DNA of 64,000 nucleotides from Moritella sp. F3 (GCF_015082335.1 NZ_BLRL01000001.1:186001-250000); one strand, 5' to 3'; positions 19,933 through 29,946 are shown, numbered from the stretch's first letter. Notes: a model not told the origin generated them from the letters alone. Numbers and translations: made by a program.

Positions 19933-20439
19933 TTAAATATGTGGCATGAAATTGCATGGGCGATGAGCGTTATTCAACTGCTCACGAAGGATCTTATTCC
20001 AACCCGTTTTGCACGCACCAGTTGAACCGGGCATACAGAAAATAACTGTCTTATTGGCAAACCCGCCGACAGCACGACTTTGAATCGTTGAAGTACCAAT
20101 CTCGTCATACGACACTGCGCGGAATAACTCACCAAAGCCTTCAATCGCTTTGTCAAATAATGGCAGCACCGCTTCAGGAGTCATATCTCGAGCTGTAAAA
20201 CCAGTACCGCCTGTGATAAGTACGCCTTGAATATCTTCATCAGCAATCCACTGAGATACAATGGCACGGATCTTATACTTATCATCAATAACGATCTTTT
20301 TATCCATTAGGATATGACCATCAGCAACAAGAGCGTCTGCAAGAAAACGCCCTGAAGTATCTGTCTCTTCATTACGGGTATCAGATACGGTCAATACTGC
20401 CAATTTCGCAGCTTTAAACCCAGTTTCAGCATGGCTCAT
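19933..20439 (-). CDS. moaB: molybdopterin biosynthesis protein MoaB
   Basis: A 168-residue MogA/MoaB-type molybdopterin adenylyltransferase-fold protein. The signature [17 protein letters not shown] and the [11 protein letters not shown] segment are intact. AAAAGGA lies before the ATG. First gene of moaBCDE, with moaA lying about 9.9 kb upstream on the same strand beyond the nap genes. In E. coli MoaB is not essential and its exact role there is unsettled. Confidence 0.93.
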   Translation of the reverse strand: MSHAETGFKAAKLAVLTVSDTRNEETDTSGRFLADALVADGHILMDKKIVIDDKYKIRAIVSQWIADEDIQGVLITGGTGFTARDMTPEAVLPLFDKAIEGFGELFRAVSYDEIGTSTIQSRAVGGFANKTVIFCMPGSTGACKTGWNKILREQLNNAHRPCNFMPHI

Positions 20440-20513
20440 TATTTTTCCTTTTAAATTCGGTCATGTAAGCGCAGTAATTATAAAAGATTACGCTTGTCGG
20501 TCGTTGATCTTGA

Positions 20514-21023
20514 TCAGCTTGTGACTTTTACTTTATTGTTGTTGTCACGACTTTCGCGGATTAACGCATCATTAGCGATTGTATCCACCGACTTTGCAAG
20601 ACGGTCATAGAGTAATACATTCACTGTGGCAGCAAGGTTCATACAGCCGACAGTCGGCACGTAAACAACTGCAGTTGCACGATCAATGACTTTTTGATCT
20701 ATGGTGCCGTCTTCAGGGCCAAAGATATAAATGACATTGTCTGGATGTTCAAACGCAGGTAACGGTATTGCGCCCTCTGCAAGTTCGACACAAACAATAT
20801 TTGTTGAATCAGGAATACTATCTAGCCAATTATCAACCCCTGTTAATGGTGTTTTAGCGGCTACATTTTTAGTATCTGTTTGAAAAGCAGAAGCGCGATC
20901 GTATCTTTTGCCGGTGTAATAAACTGCATCAGCTTGGTAACAACCAGCTGCACGCATTACCGCACCGACATTAGTAGGACTTTTAGGATTGGTTAAACCA
21001 ATTGATACATTTTTATTTTTCAT
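20514..21023 (-). CDS. TrmH/SpoU-family RNA methyltransferase
   Basis: A 169-residue SPOUT methyltransferase. Motif 1 is NPKSPTNVGAVMRAAGC, motif 2 IYIFGPEDGTID and motif 3 VPTVGCMNLAATVNVLLYDRL, which form the knotted SAM site. It is close in size to TrmL but the sequence differs, so the RNA target is unknown. It lies between the nap operon terminator and moaB in the same direction and may be cotranscribed with moa; a functional link is not evident. Confidence 0.83.
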   Translation of the reverse strand: MKNKNVSIGLTNPKSPTNVGAVMRAAGCYQADAVYYTGKRYDRASAFQTDTKNVAAKTPLTGVDNWLDSIPDSTNIVCVELAEGAIPLPAFEHPDNVIYIFGPEDGTIDQKVIDRATAVVYVPTVGCMNLAATVNVLLYDRLAKSVDTIANDALIRESRDNNNKVKVTS

Positions 21024-21186
21024 TCAATGCTTTATTTCGTTAACGCTGTTTTATAAATGTTTGGCTGATTAAGTTTTTACTTATTAACTTTTGATTTATT
21101 AGCTTTCATTTATTAAAACAGGCGGGATATTAAGAGGCTTTATAATACAGGGATATTGAGGCTATCTCAAGGTCGTAAAAAATAGA

Positions 21187-21217
21187 ACAAAAGGCCGCAT
21201 CACACGAACACGGCCTT
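21187..21217 (-). terminator. intrinsic terminator of nap copy 1
   Basis: Stem AAGGCCG / CGGCCTT with a 13-base loop, then TTTTGTTC on the minus strand, 28 bp after the small ORF at 21245. A matching hairpin follows copy 2. Confidence 0.8.
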
Positions 21218-21244
21218 ATTCTTTATTCGCGTATTAATTGTTTA

Positions 21245-21382
21245 TTACGTTTTATTTTTATCCGCAGTAAATGATAAAGCAAATACTGAAACGCCAGCAA
21301 CTGCTACAAATCCTGCAACTAAAATAGTTGGTATCGCTGCGTATCCTAAGATATGCCAAATAACGTATTCTAACGTACTCAT
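21245..21382 (-). CDS. nap-linked small membrane protein (TIGR02808 type), copy 1
   Basis: A 45-residue protein (MSTLEYVIWHILGYAAIPTI...) consisting almost entirely of one membrane span (about residues 15-38) with a short Asp/Lys tail. It starts 21 bp after the napC stop and ends before the operon terminator. From memory, TIGR02808 is a family of tiny single-span proteins near nap genes in Vibrio and Photobacterium. Function unknown. The twin at 25344 differs at two residues (V22I and the last residue T to A), which argues strongly that it is a real gene. Confidence 0.85.
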   Translation of the reverse strand: MSTLEYVIWHILGYAAIPTILVAGFVAVAGVSVFALSFTADKNKT

Positions 21383-21403
21383 TATCGTCTTTCCTTTTTC
21401 AAT

Positions 21404-21976
21404 CTACCAACCAGGTACGTCAGACATATCTGGCAGTTGGTGGGCAATACCTTTGTGGCAATCAACACATGTTTTTTCACCACTTGCTAGAGCTGTAGAA
21501 TGTTGCTTACGACTACGTGGGCCTTGCTCTGAGAAGTCCATGTACTCAAAGTTATGGCAGTTACGACATTCCTGTGAATCATTTTCTTTCATACGTTGCC
21601 ATTCACGTACGGCCAAATGTTTACGACGTGCTTCAAACTTTTCTTGAGTCGATATCTTACCCATCAAGAATGCCACAATTTCATTACTCGCTTGTACTTT
21701 ACGTACGATTTTATCTGTCCAGTTATGTGGTACATGACAATCGGAACAGATTGCACGCACACCAGAACGATTCGAATAGTGAATTGTTTCTTTTAGCTCT
21801 TTAACGATCGGGGCGTGACAAGCAGAACAAAACTCTTCTGTATTTGTTGCTTCCATCCCCATGTTAAACGCACCCCAGAAAATAATACCACCAAGGAAGC
21901 CCATTGCAAGTACAGTACCGACAGCGGCTTTACTTGGTGTGGTTAATTTTCGCCAAAAATTTAAAATTAGTTTCAT
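21404..21976 (-). CDS. napC: tetraheme cytochrome c NapC, copy 1
   Basis: A 190-residue NapC/NirT quinol dehydrogenase that passes electrons from menaquinol or ubiquinol to NapB-NapA. One N-terminal membrane anchor (about residues 17-38, AAVGTVLAMGFLGGIIFWGA) is followed by a periplasmic domain with four CxxCH haem sites: CSACH, CSDCH, CRNCH and CVDCH. The protein differs from copy 2 at a single residue (T13, Ala in copy 2). It lies 29 bp downstream of napB. Confidence 0.95.
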   Translation of the reverse strand: MKLILNFWRKLTTPSKAAVGTVLAMGFLGGIIFWGAFNMGMEATNTEEFCSACHAPIVKELKETIHYSNRSGVRAICSDCHVPHNWTDKIVRKVQASNEIVAFLMGKISTQEKFEARRKHLAVREWQRMKENDSQECRNCHNFEYMDFSEQGPRSRKQHSTALASGEKTCVDCHKGIAHQLPDMSDVPGW

Positions 21977-22005
21977 TTTTTCGCCCCATTTATTCGTTAA
22001 TTAAA

Positions 22006-22473
22006 TTAGCGTAATGAATCTACACGTTTAAAGTCATTATCGATTAATGGCGTTGCATCAACTTGGGTAACATGACATTGTAAGCAGAAATAACGACGTG
22101 GTGATACATCTGATAATACTTCACCATTGCGACCTTCGTAATGCGTCACACTGATTTTAGTAGCGCCCATTTCACCTGCGTATTTCCAGCTGTGGCAAGA
22201 CAAGCATTTGTTGGCGTTTAATGACACTTCATAATGACGCGTTTGATGCGGCACAAGCGGTGGTTGATAGACGTAATCACGATCAATCGGGCTACGATCT
22301 TTAATTACACGCTTCAACTCATCCGCTTTACGCGTTGTATCTAATTCCGTAATACCACGTAGTGATACAACACCACCGTTATTTACATTTTCAATTTCGG
22401 CTGTCTCTGTCGCCAGCACTGAAACAGAAAATAACGTTCCTGCAGCGAGCAATACCGCTAATAATTTTTTCAT
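22006..22473 (-). CDS. napB: diheme cytochrome c NapB, copy 1
   Basis: A 155-residue periplasmic electron-transfer subunit of nitrate reductase. It has an N-terminal signal peptide (KKLLAVLLAAGTLFSVSVLA) and two haem sites, CLSCH and CLQCH, plus the conserved DYVYQPPLVPHQ segment. Relative to copy 2, changes cluster in the signal-peptide end and a few surface positions. 88 bp downstream of napA. Confidence 0.95.
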   Translation of the reverse strand: MKKLLAVLLAAGTLFSVSVLATETAEIENVNNGGVVSLRGITELDTTRKADELKRVIKDRSPIDRDYVYQPPLVPHQTRHYEVSLNANKCLSCHSWKYAGEMGATKISVTHYEGRNGEVLSDVSPRRYFCLQCHVTQVDATPLIDNDFKRVDSLR

Positions 22474-22561
22474 ATTCTATTCTCCGCCTAATGGCAAATA
22501 AATCTGTGTATTACCAGCAATAATTGCTGGCAATACGTGTCTCTAGAAATGCAGTTAATAA

Positions 22562-25048
22562 TTACACTTTGGTAATTTTAATTGGACATTTTTTGAAATC
22601 CGTCTGTTTTGATAATGGATCTGTTGCATCTAAGATCACCTTGTTAATCAATACTCTCGCATCAAACCAAGGCACAAACACCAAACCTACAGGCGGTCTA
22701 TTTCGACCACGAGTTTCAATTCGGCAACGCACTTCGCCACGAGGAGATTGAATCAATACTTCATCACCTCGACGTACATTGCGTTTCTTCGCATCATCAG
22801 GGTGGATATAACAAAGTGCATCCGGTACTGCACGATAAAGCTCAGGTACGCGCGCGGTCATACTGCCTGAATGCCAATGCTCTAACACACGACCAGTACA
22901 TAGCCACATATCATATTCTTCATTCGGCACTTCAGGTGGCGCTTCATACGGTGCAAAGATAATATTGGCCTTGCCATCAGGCTTACCGTAGAACTCAAAG
23001 CCTTTACCTTTACCTACATAAGGATCACTGCCTTCTGCAAAGCGCCATTTTGTTTCTTTGCCATCGACAACTGGCCAGCGTAGTCCCCGCACTTGATGGT
23101 AAACATCATAAGGGGCTAAATCATGAGCATGACCACGACCAAAGGTAGCGTATTCTTCAAACAAGCCTTTTTGCACGTAGAAGCCAAATTCATGTGATTC
23201 GTCATTCAACTCTTGCGCTTCACTCACTGGAAAGGCATCAACTTGACCATTGCGGTATAAAACGTCATACAAGGTTTTTCCTCTGTGTTCAGGCATCTTA
23301 GCTAACAGTTCTTCGCCCCACACTTCTTCCACAGTGAAACGTTTTGAAAACTCAATGACCTGCCATGAATCAGACTTTGCGCCTTCGATTGGTTTAACTT
23401 GCTGGTACCAAGCTTGAGTACGACGTTCAGCATTACCATAAGCCCCCTCTTTTTCCACCCACATAGCGGTTGGTAAAATAAGATCAGCAGCTTGTGCAGT
23501 TACTGTTGGGTATGGGTCTGACACCACAATAAAGTTATCTGGATTACGGTAACCCGGTAATGATTCTTCCATCATATTCGGTGCAGCTTGCATATTATTA
23601 GTACATTGCACCCAATACGCATTCAGCGTGCCGTCTTTTAATGCCCTGTTTTGGGCAACGGCGTGTAAGCCAGGCTTTGCTGGAATAGTGCCTTCTGGTA
23701 ATTTCCATATTTTTTCTGCGATAGCACGATGCTTCGGATTCTTAACGACCATATCGGCAGGCAGACGGTGAGAGAAAGTCCCCACTTCACGTGCAGTACC
23801 ACAGGCCGATGGTTGACCGGTGAGTGAAAATGGACCATTACCCGGTTGTGAAATTTTACCCACAAGTAAGTGAATGTTATAAACAAGGCTGTTCATCCAT
23901 ACGCCACGCGTATGTTGATTCATCCCCATCGTCCATAACGACATGACTTTGATGTTTGGATCAGCATATTGCTTTGCGAGTGTGATTAGCTTTTCAACGG
24001 GTACACCTGATATCTCAGATGCTTTCTCGGCCGTATATTCAGCAACGGACGCTTTATACTCTTCAAATGTCATTGCTGACAATTTACCTGAGTTAGGGTT
24101 TTTCGCTTTTTGCTGTAGCGGGTGCTCATCACGTAAACCGTAACCGATGTCAGTTGCTGTACGCTTGAAGTTAGTGTGTTTGTTAACAAATTCCCAATTA
24201 ACCGCATCATTTTGGATGATGTAATTCGCAATAAAGTTAGCCATTGCTAGATCAGATTGTGGATTAAAAACAATGCCAGTATCAGCGAGTTCAAATGAGC
24301 GATGCTTATACGTTGATAATACGTTTACCTTTACATGCGGGTTACTTAAACGATGGTCAGTAATACGACTCCATAGGATAGGATGCATTTCTGCCATGTT
24401 TGAGCCCCAAAGTACAAACGAATCAGCATTTTCGAAATCGTCATAACAACCCATTGGCTCATCAATGCCAAATGTACGCATGAACCCACCAACGGCAGAA
24501 GCCATACAGTGACGCGCATTTGGATCAATATTGTTTGAACGGAAACCCGCTTTCATCAATTTAACCGCTGCGTAACCTTCCATGACAGTCCATTGGCCTG
24601 AACCAAACATACCAATCGATGTAGGGCCGTTAGCTTTTAATGCTGCTTTCCATTTCTCCGCCATTATATCAAAAGCTTGATCCCAAGATACCGGAGAAAA
24701 CTCACCATCTTTAGCGAATTTACCATCTTTCATGCGCAGTAAAGGTGTTGTTAAACGATCTTTTCCGTACATGATTTTAGATAGAAAGTAACCTTTCACG
24801 CAGTTTAGGCCTTTGTTTACAGGGGACTCAGGATCACCTTGCGTTGCTACAACCTTACCACCTTGCGTGCCGACCAAAACGGAGCAGCCTGTACCACAAA
24901 AACGGCATGCCGCTTTGTCCCATTTAATTTTAGTTTCATCGCTAGTTGCGATCAGATTTGTTGCGCTTACAGGCAGTGTTACGCCAGCTATTGCCGCAGC
25001 AGAAACAGCTGCGTTTGCTTTAACAAATGCACGTCTGGTCAGTTTCAT
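22562..25048 (-). CDS. napA: periplasmic nitrate reductase catalytic subunit NapA, copy 1
   Basis: An 828-residue Mo-bis-MGD enzyme that reduces nitrate to nitrite in the periplasm. It has a Tat signal with twin arginine (LTRRAFVK, R5-R6), a 4Fe-4S site at C48, C51, C55 and C83, and the Mo-ligand Cys181 ([11 protein letters not shown]). It ends after [11 protein letters not shown]. This copy has no complete napD upstream; NapD from copy 2 would have to chaperone it, which is plausible since the Tat signal peptides are almost identical. Its Shine-Dalgarno (GAGG) lies within a relic of the napD end. It differs from copy 2 at scattered sites, most densely around residues 575-620. Confidence 0.96.
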   Translation of the reverse strand: MKLTRRAFVKANAAVSAAAIAGVTLPVSATNLIATSDETKIKWDKAACRFCGTGCSVLVGTQGGKVVATQGDPESPVNKGLNCVKGYFLSKIMYGKDRLTTPLLRMKDGKFAKDGEFSPVSWDQAFDIMAEKWKAALKANGPTSIGMFGSGQWTVMEGYAAVKLMKAGFRSNNIDPNARHCMASAVGGFMRTFGIDEPMGCYDDFENADSFVLWGSNMAEMHPILWSRITDHRLSNPHVKVNVLSTYKHRSFELADTGIVFNPQSDLAMANFIANYIIQNDAVNWEFVNKHTNFKRTATDIGYGLRDEHPLQQKAKNPNSGKLSAMTFEEYKASVAEYTAEKASEISGVPVEKLITLAKQYADPNIKVMSLWTMGMNQHTRGVWMNSLVYNIHLLVGKISQPGNGPFSLTGQPSACGTAREVGTFSHRLPADMVVKNPKHRAIAEKIWKLPEGTIPAKPGLHAVAQNRALKDGTLNAYWVQCTNNMQAAPNMMEESLPGYRNPDNFIVVSDPYPTVTAQAADLILPTAMWVEKEGAYGNAERRTQAWYQQVKPIEGAKSDSWQVIEFSKRFTVEEVWGEELLAKMPEHRGKTLYDVLYRNGQVDAFPVSEAQELNDESHEFGFYVQKGLFEEYATFGRGHAHDLAPYDVYHQVRGLRWPVVDGKETKWRFAEGSDPYVGKGKGFEFYGKPDGKANIIFAPYEAPPEVPNEEYDMWLCTGRVLEHWHSGSMTARVPELYRAVPDALCYIHPDDAKKRNVRRGDEVLIQSPRGEVRCRIETRGRNRPPVGLVFVPWFDARVLINKVILDATDPLSKQTDFKKCPIKITKV

Positions 25049-25077
25049 AGATCACCCTCACATGGTGGATTTAACAT
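25045..25077 (-). pseudogene. relic of the napD 3' end in front of napA copy 1
   Basis: Read in the napD frame, the minus strand from 25071 gives NPPCEGDL and a TGA overlapping the napA ATG (ATGA). Intact napD of copy 2 ends DPSCEDDL with the same ATGA overlap on napA. Homology fades upstream of this point. An ATG at 25077 opens a 10-codon frame ([10 protein letters not shown]). It was probably kept because it carries the napA ribosome-binding site. Confidence 0.75.
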
Positions 25078-25111
25078 TTAGCTGATACGCTATATTTTGA
25101 TAATTTACATT

Positions 25112-25154
25112 AGTTTACAATTTTGTATTTATCTGTAGCCTTGCGCTAAATCAA
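25112..25154 (-). promoter_or_regulatory. candidate FNR-dependent promoter of nap copy 1
   Basis: The minus strand has TTGATTTAGCGCAA (25154-25141), 8 of 10 matches to TTGAT-N4-ATCAA, and TAAACT at 25117-25112 as a possible -10. The centre-to-centre distance of 33 bp fits a class II activator site. Pattern match only. The rest of the 265-bp gap between the small ORF terminator and napA holds nothing else I recognise. Confidence 0.35.
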
Positions 25155-25267
25155 TTTGTGTTTCAATCACACCATACTTTTATTACTTATGTGATACCGC
25201 TATAAAGGTACTCCCTTTTGTTTACTTAAAACTACGCGCATTTATATTCAAAGCCTAAATTTTTGAC

Positions 25268-25298
25268 AAAAAAAGGCCGCATCATAACAATGCGGCCT
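25268..25298 (-). terminator. intrinsic terminator of nap copy 2
   Basis: Stem AGGCCGCA / TGCGGCCT with a 9-base loop and a run of T on the minus strand, 46 bp after the small ORF at 25344. Confidence 0.82.
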
Positions 25299-25343
25299 GA
25301 GTCTTATTTATTAACGTATTATTATTTACATATTAGTTATGTA

Positions 25344-25481
25344 TTACGCTTTATTTTTGTCTGCAGTAAATGATAAAGCAAATACTGAAACGCCAGCAAC
25401 TGCTACAAACCCTGCAATTAAAATAGTTGGTATCGCTGCATATCCTAAAATATGCCAAATAACGTATTCTAACGTACTCAT
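25344..25481 (-). CDS. nap-linked small membrane protein (TIGR02808 type), copy 2
   Basis: A 45-residue single-span protein, MSTLEYVIWHILGYAAIPTI followed by LIAGFVAVAG... and ending ADKNKA. It is a near twin of the ORF at 21245, in the same place after napC, with silent differences between the two, which indicates selection on the peptide. One membrane helix at about residues 15-38; no soluble domain. Possibly an accessory to NapC or quinol access, but the function is not known. Confidence 0.85.
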   Translation of the reverse strand: MSTLEYVIWHILGYAAIPTILIAGFVAVAGVSVFALSFTADKNKA

Positions 25482-25502
25482 AATCGTGTTTCCTTATTCA
25501 AT

Positions 25503-26075
25503 CTACCAACCAGGTACATCAGACATATCTGGCAGCTGATGGGCAATACCTTTGTGGCAATCAACACATGTTTTCTCACCACTTGCTAGTGCTGTAGAAT
25601 GTTGCTTACGACTACGTGGGCCTTGCTCTGAGAAGTCCATGTATTCAAAGTTATGACAGTTACGACATTCCTGTGAATCATTTTCTTTCATACGTTGCCA
25701 TTCACGAACAGCTAAATGTTTACGACGTGCTTCGAACTTTTCTTGAGTCGAAATTTTACCCATCAAGAATGCCACAATTTCATTACTCGCTTGTACTTTA
25801 CGTACAATTTTATCTGTCCAATTATGTGGTACGTGACAATCAGAACAGATTGCGCGCACACCAGAACGATTCGAATAGTGAATTGTTTCTTTTAGTTCTT
25901 TAACAATAGGCGCGTGACAAGCAGAACAAAACTCTTCTGTATTTGTCGCTTCCATACCCATATTAAAGGCACCCCAGAAAATAATGCCGCCAAGGAAACC
26001 CATTGCAAGTACAGTACCTACAGCGGCTTTACTTGGTGCCGTTAATTTTCGCCAAAAATTTAAAATTAGTTTCAT
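25503..26075 (-). CDS. napC: tetraheme cytochrome c NapC, copy 2
   Basis: A 190-residue membrane-anchored quinol dehydrogenase for periplasmic nitrate reduction, identical to copy 1 except A13. Four CxxCH sites and the N-terminal helix are intact. Its gene differs from copy 1 at many synonymous positions. It lies 30 bp downstream of napB copy 2. Confidence 0.95.
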   Translation of the reverse strand: MKLILNFWRKLTAPSKAAVGTVLAMGFLGGIIFWGAFNMGMEATNTEEFCSACHAPIVKELKETIHYSNRSGVRAICSDCHVPHNWTDKIVRKVQASNEIVAFLMGKISTQEKFEARRKHLAVREWQRMKENDSQECRNCHNFEYMDFSEQGPRSRKQHSTALASGEKTCVDCHKGIAHQLPDMSDVPGW

Positions 26076-26105
26076 TTTATCGCCTCTTTTTTCGTTTAGG
26101 CTAAA

Positions 26106-26573
26106 TTAGCGCAATGAATCTACACGTTTAAAGTCATTGTCGATTAACGGTGCTGCATCTGCTTGTGTAACATGACACTGTAGACAGAAATAACGACGTG
26201 GTGATACGTCAGATAATACTTCGCCTTCACGTGATTGATAATGCGTTACACTGATTTTAGTCGCGCCCATTTCACCAGCATATTTCCAACTGTGGCATGA
26301 CAAGCATTTGTTCGCATTTAAAGACACTTCATAATGACGCGTTTGATGCGGCACAAGCGGTGGTTGATATACGTAATCACGATCAATAGGGCTACGATCT
26401 TTAATTACACGCTTCAACTCATCCGCTTTACGCGTTGTATCTAATTCAGTGATACCACGCAGTGATGCAACACCACCGTTGTTTACATTTTCAATTGCAG
26501 CAGTCTCTGTACTTTGTGCTGATACTGAGAATAAAGTCCCTGCAGCTAGCAGTACAGCCAATAATTTTCTCAT
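26106..26573 (-). CDS. napB: diheme cytochrome c NapB, copy 2
   Basis: A 155-residue periplasmic diheme cytochrome with signal peptide and haem sites CLSCH and CLQCH. I start at the ATG 26573, preceded by GGAG, which matches copy 1 exactly; an in-frame start at 26597 would add eight residues with no parallel in copy 1. Differences from copy 1 are few (for example SREGE for GRNGE). Confidence 0.95.
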   Translation of the reverse strand: MRKLLAVLLAAGTLFSVSAQSTETAAIENVNNGGVASLRGITELDTTRKADELKRVIKDRSPIDRDYVYQPPLVPHQTRHYEVSLNANKCLSCHSWKYAGEMGATKISVTHYQSREGEVLSDVSPRRYFCLQCHVTQADAAPLIDNDFKRVDSLR

Positions 26574-26661
26574 ATTATGTTCTCCGCCTATTGGCAAATA
26601 AATCCGTTATTTGCCAGCATCGATTGCTGGCAAATTCATTCAGTAAGATATGCAGGTTTAA

Positions 26662-29148
26662 TTACACTTTCGTAATTTTAATTGCACATTTTTTATAATC
26701 CGTTTGTTTTGATAACGGATCCGTAGCATCTAGACATACCTTGTTAATCAATACTCGCGCATCAAACCAAGGTACAAATACTAAGCCTACTGGTGGGCGG
26801 TTACGGCCACGTGTTTCCACACGACAACGAACTTCACCACGAAGAGATTCAATAAGAACTTCATCACCACGACGCACATTACGTTTTTTAGCGTCATCAG
26901 GATGGATATAACAAAGTGCATCCGGCATTGCACGGTATAACTCAGGAACACGACCTGTCATTGTACCTGAATGCCAATGCTCTAATACACGACCAGTACA
27001 TAACCACATGTCATATTCTTCATTTGGCACTTCTGGTGGCGCTTCATACGGTGCAAAGATGATATTTGCTTTACCGTCTGGCTTACCATAAAACTCAAAA
27101 CCTTTACCTTTACCTACGTAAGGATCACTGCCTTCTGCAAAACGCCATTTCGTTTCAACGCCGTTCACTACAGGCCAACGTAAACCACGTACTGTATGGT
27201 AAACATCGTATGGTGCTAAATCATGGCCATGGCCACGACCAAAGGTAGCGTATTCTTCGAATAGTCCTTTTTGAACGTAGAAACCTTGATCATTTGCATC
27301 ATCATTTAATTCTTGTGCTTCACTTAGTGGGAATGCATCAACGTTACCGTTTTTATATAGTACGTCGTACATCGTTTTACCACGCACTTCAGGCATTTTA
27401 GCGATTAGATCTTCGCCCCACACTTCTTCAATCTTGAAGCGTTTAGCAAATTCCATTAACTGCCATAAATCTGATTTTGCACCTTCAACAGATTTAACTT
27501 GTTGATACCAAGCTTGGGTACGACGTTCTGCGTTGCCGTATGCGCCTTCTTTTTCTACCCACATTGCTGTTGGTAGAATAAGATCAGCTGCTTGTGCTGT
27601 TACTGTTGGGTACGGGTCAGAACAAACGATGAAGTTAGCAGGGTTACGGTAACCCGGTAAACCTTCTTCCATCATGTTTGGTGCTGCTTGCATGTTGTTA
27701 TTACACATAGTCCAGTACGCGTTCAATGTACCGTCTTTTAATGCACGGTTTTGTGCAACAGCATGTAGGCCTGGCTTAGGTGGGATCGTACCTTCAGGTA
27801 GTTTCCAGATTTTCTCAGCGATAGCGCGATGTTTTGGATTCGCAACAACCATATCTGCTGGCAGACGGTGTGAGAACGTACCCACTTCACGTGCTGTACC
27901 ACATGCTGATGGCTGACCAGTCAATGAGAACGGACCATTACCTGGCTGTGAAATTTTACCAACAAGTAAGTGAATGTTGTAAACAAGGCTGTTCATCCAT
28001 ACGCCACGAGTATGTTGATTCATACCCATAGTCCATAGTGACATTACTTTGATGTTTGGATCAGCATATTGCTTAGCAAGTGTAATTAGTTTTTCTTCTG
28101 ATACACCTGAAATTTCTGATGCTTTCTCAACTGTATATTCAGCAACCGACGCCTTGTACTCTTCAAATGTCATTGCTGTCATTTTACCCGAGTTAGGGTT
28201 TTTAGCTTTAGCTTGCATTGGATGTTCGTCACGTAAACCGTAACCAATATCTGTTGCTGTACGTTTAAAGTGTGTGTGCTTGTTAACGAAATCCCAGTTT
28301 ACAGCATCGTTTTGGATGATGTAGTTAGCAATAAAGTTAGCCATTGCTAAATCAGACTGTGGGTTAAACACAATGCCTGTATCAGCAAGTTCGAATGAAC
28401 GATGCTTATACGTTGATAATACGTTAACTTTTACATGTGGATTACTTAAACGGCGATCTGTGATACGCGTCCAAAGAATTGGATGCATTTCAGCCATGTT
28501 TGAGCCCCAAAGAACGAACGCATCTGATTCTTCAAAGTCATCGTAACAACCCATTGGCTCATCAATACCAAACGTACGCATGAAACCACCAACAGCAGAG
28601 GCCATACAGTGACGCGCATTCGGATCGATATTATTTGAACGGAAACCTGCTTTCATCAATTTAACAGCAGCATAACCTTCCATCACTGTCCATTGGCCAG
28701 AACCAAACATACCAACTGATGTAGGGCCTTTTTCTTTTAATGCCGCTTTCCACTTCTCGGCCATGATATCAAAAGCTTGATCCCATGAAATAGGTGCAAA
28801 CTCACCATCTTTAGCAAACTTACCATCACGCATACGTAATAGAGGCGTTGTTAAACGATCTTTACCGTACATAATTTTTGATAGGAAGTAACCTTTAACG
28901 CAGTTAAGGCCTTTGTTCACAGGTGCTTCAGGATCACCTTGTGTAGCAACAACCTTACCGCCTTGTGTTCCGACTAATACAGAGCAACCTGTACCGCAGA
29001 AACGACATGGTGCTTTGTCCCATTTAATTTTAGTTTCATCGCTAACTGCAATAAGATTTGTTGCACTAGCTGGAAGCGTAACGCCAGCAATGGCAGCAGC
29101 AGAAACTGCCGCATTTGCTTTAACAAACGCACGTCTGGTTAATTTCAT
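26662..29148 (-). CDS. napA: periplasmic nitrate reductase catalytic subunit NapA, copy 2
   Basis: An 828-residue Mo-bis-MGD nitrate reductase with a Tat signal (TRRAFVK), 4Fe-4S cysteines CRFCGTGC and LNC, and the Mo-ligand Cys in ARHCMASAV. Exactly the length of copy 1. Its ATG overlaps the napD stop (ATGA), so synthesis is coupled to its chaperone. By gene order this is the complete, probably ancestral, operon (napFDABC plus small ORF). Confidence 0.97.
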   Translation of the reverse strand: MKLTRRAFVKANAAVSAAAIAGVTLPASATNLIAVSDETKIKWDKAPCRFCGTGCSVLVGTQGGKVVATQGDPEAPVNKGLNCVKGYFLSKIMYGKDRLTTPLLRMRDGKFAKDGEFAPISWDQAFDIMAEKWKAALKEKGPTSVGMFGSGQWTVMEGYAAVKLMKAGFRSNNIDPNARHCMASAVGGFMRTFGIDEPMGCYDDFEESDAFVLWGSNMAEMHPILWTRITDRRLSNPHVKVNVLSTYKHRSFELADTGIVFNPQSDLAMANFIANYIIQNDAVNWDFVNKHTHFKRTATDIGYGLRDEHPMQAKAKNPNSGKMTAMTFEEYKASVAEYTVEKASEISGVSEEKLITLAKQYADPNIKVMSLWTMGMNQHTRGVWMNSLVYNIHLLVGKISQPGNGPFSLTGQPSACGTAREVGTFSHRLPADMVVANPKHRAIAEKIWKLPEGTIPPKPGLHAVAQNRALKDGTLNAYWTMCNNNMQAAPNMMEEGLPGYRNPANFIVCSDPYPTVTAQAADLILPTAMWVEKEGAYGNAERRTQAWYQQVKSVEGAKSDLWQLMEFAKRFKIEEVWGEDLIAKMPEVRGKTMYDVLYKNGNVDAFPLSEAQELNDDANDQGFYVQKGLFEEYATFGRGHGHDLAPYDVYHTVRGLRWPVVNGVETKWRFAEGSDPYVGKGKGFEFYGKPDGKANIIFAPYEAPPEVPNEEYDMWLCTGRVLEHWHSGTMTGRVPELYRAMPDALCYIHPDDAKKRNVRRGDEVLIESLRGEVRCRVETRGRNRPPVGLVFVPWFDARVLINKVCLDATDPLSKQTDYKKCAIKITKV

Positions 29149-29417
29149 AGATCATCCTCACATGATGGATCAATAGTTTCAATTTGGTGAAAAACAAGAG
29201 AAGTACTTAAGACATGTTCGATATTATTAATTTTATCAATAATATCGGTGACAAATTTTTGATTACTGGTTTCTAATACGACGATAATTTTACCCTCTTC
29301 ACTATCACCGTAAATTTCAGCGTCTGGGAGAGCTGAAATTTTATCTTTCACGTCTACCAAAGATTCTGGTTTTACGTGAATAATTAGACTTGAGATATGG
29401 ACTTCTTGTTCTGCCAT
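29145..29417 (-). CDS. napD: NapA signal-peptide-binding chaperone NapD
   Basis: A 90-residue cytoplasmic protein that binds the NapA Tat signal during cofactor insertion. Family features: [12 protein letters not shown], then the [10 protein letters not shown] segment and a C-terminal ferredoxin-like half. AAGG lies seven bases before the ATG. It is the only complete napD in the window and would have to serve both NapA proteins. Confidence 0.93.
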   Translation of the reverse strand: MAEQEVHISSLIIHVKPESLVDVKDKISALPDAEIYGDSEEGKIIVVLETSNQKFVTDIIDKINNIEHVLSTSLVFHQIETIDPSCEDDL

Positions 29418-29463
29418 TTTATGACCTTATAATTATTATAAACATATTCTTAATAACTAAAAT

Positions 29464-29946
29464 TTAACGGTTGAGCTTCACAGCGATTGCATTAACAGGA
29501 CAAACTGAGACGCAAGCACCACAACCATTACAATCAGCTAATACAACATCTGGGCTAACAAACGTTGTATTAGTAAAATTAAATTTCAAAGCTTCGGATT
29601 CACAAGACTCCGCACAACTTCGGCAATATACAGATTCAATATTTAAGCAACCGGTTGAAACAACTGCTTTATTACCCCAAGCTTGAGCTTGAGTTAAATC
29701 AAATAAATCCTCTTTACAGTGATTTACACATTCTTTACAAAAATTGCATTCTGATACGCTAAAATCGATTTCAGGAAAACCGCCATCACCAACTAGTATA
29801 ATTTGTTCAGGGCAAGCAGCACTGCAATCACCACAGCGGGTGCACTTGTCAGTAAAATCTAAATCTGCTTTAAGCCAAGGTAGTCGTACAACATTGTCTT
29901 GTTCTTTACGACGAAATAACGAACGTCGTGCTAGATTAATACTCAT
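29464..29946 (-). CDS. napF: ferredoxin-type protein NapF
   Basis: A 160-residue cytoplasmic iron-sulfur protein associated with NapA maturation. It has 4Fe-4S motifs CTRCGDCSAACPE, CNFCKECVNHC, a degenerate central one (CRSCAESCESEA) and CNGCGACVSVCPVNA. The N-terminus has the usual RR-containing start (NLARRSLFRRKEQ), which is not a cleaved Tat signal in the family. First gene of nap copy 2; AAGG lies seven bases before its ATG. Confidence 0.93.
   Translation of the reverse strand: MSINLARRSLFRRKEQDNVVRLPWLKADLDFTDKCTRCGDCSAACPEQIILVGDGGFPEIDFSVSECNFCKECVNHCKEDLFDLTQAQAWGNKAVVSTGCLNIESVYCRSCAESCESEALKFNFTNTTFVSPDVVLADCNGCGACVSVCPVNAIAVKLNR

Larger units (their letters stand above)
21187..29170. 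repeat. tandem duplication of a 4.1-kb napA-napB-napC-small ORF unit
   Basis: Corresponding points in the two copies are offset by 4,099-4,100 bp: napA starts 25048/29148, napA ends 22562/26662, napB starts 22473/26573, napB ends 22006/26106, napC ends 21404/25503, small ORF 21245/25344. Proteins are nearly identical, but many third codon positions differ, so the duplication is not recent. Copy 2 (upstream) also has napF and napD; copy 1 keeps only the last few codons of napD. No insertion sequence or direct-repeat boundary is visible. Confidence 0.93.

Noticed and set aside
21187..29170. nap duplication as a mobile element or composite transposon
   Set aside because: No transposase, terminal inverted repeats or target-site duplications are visible; simple tandem duplication explains the constant offset.
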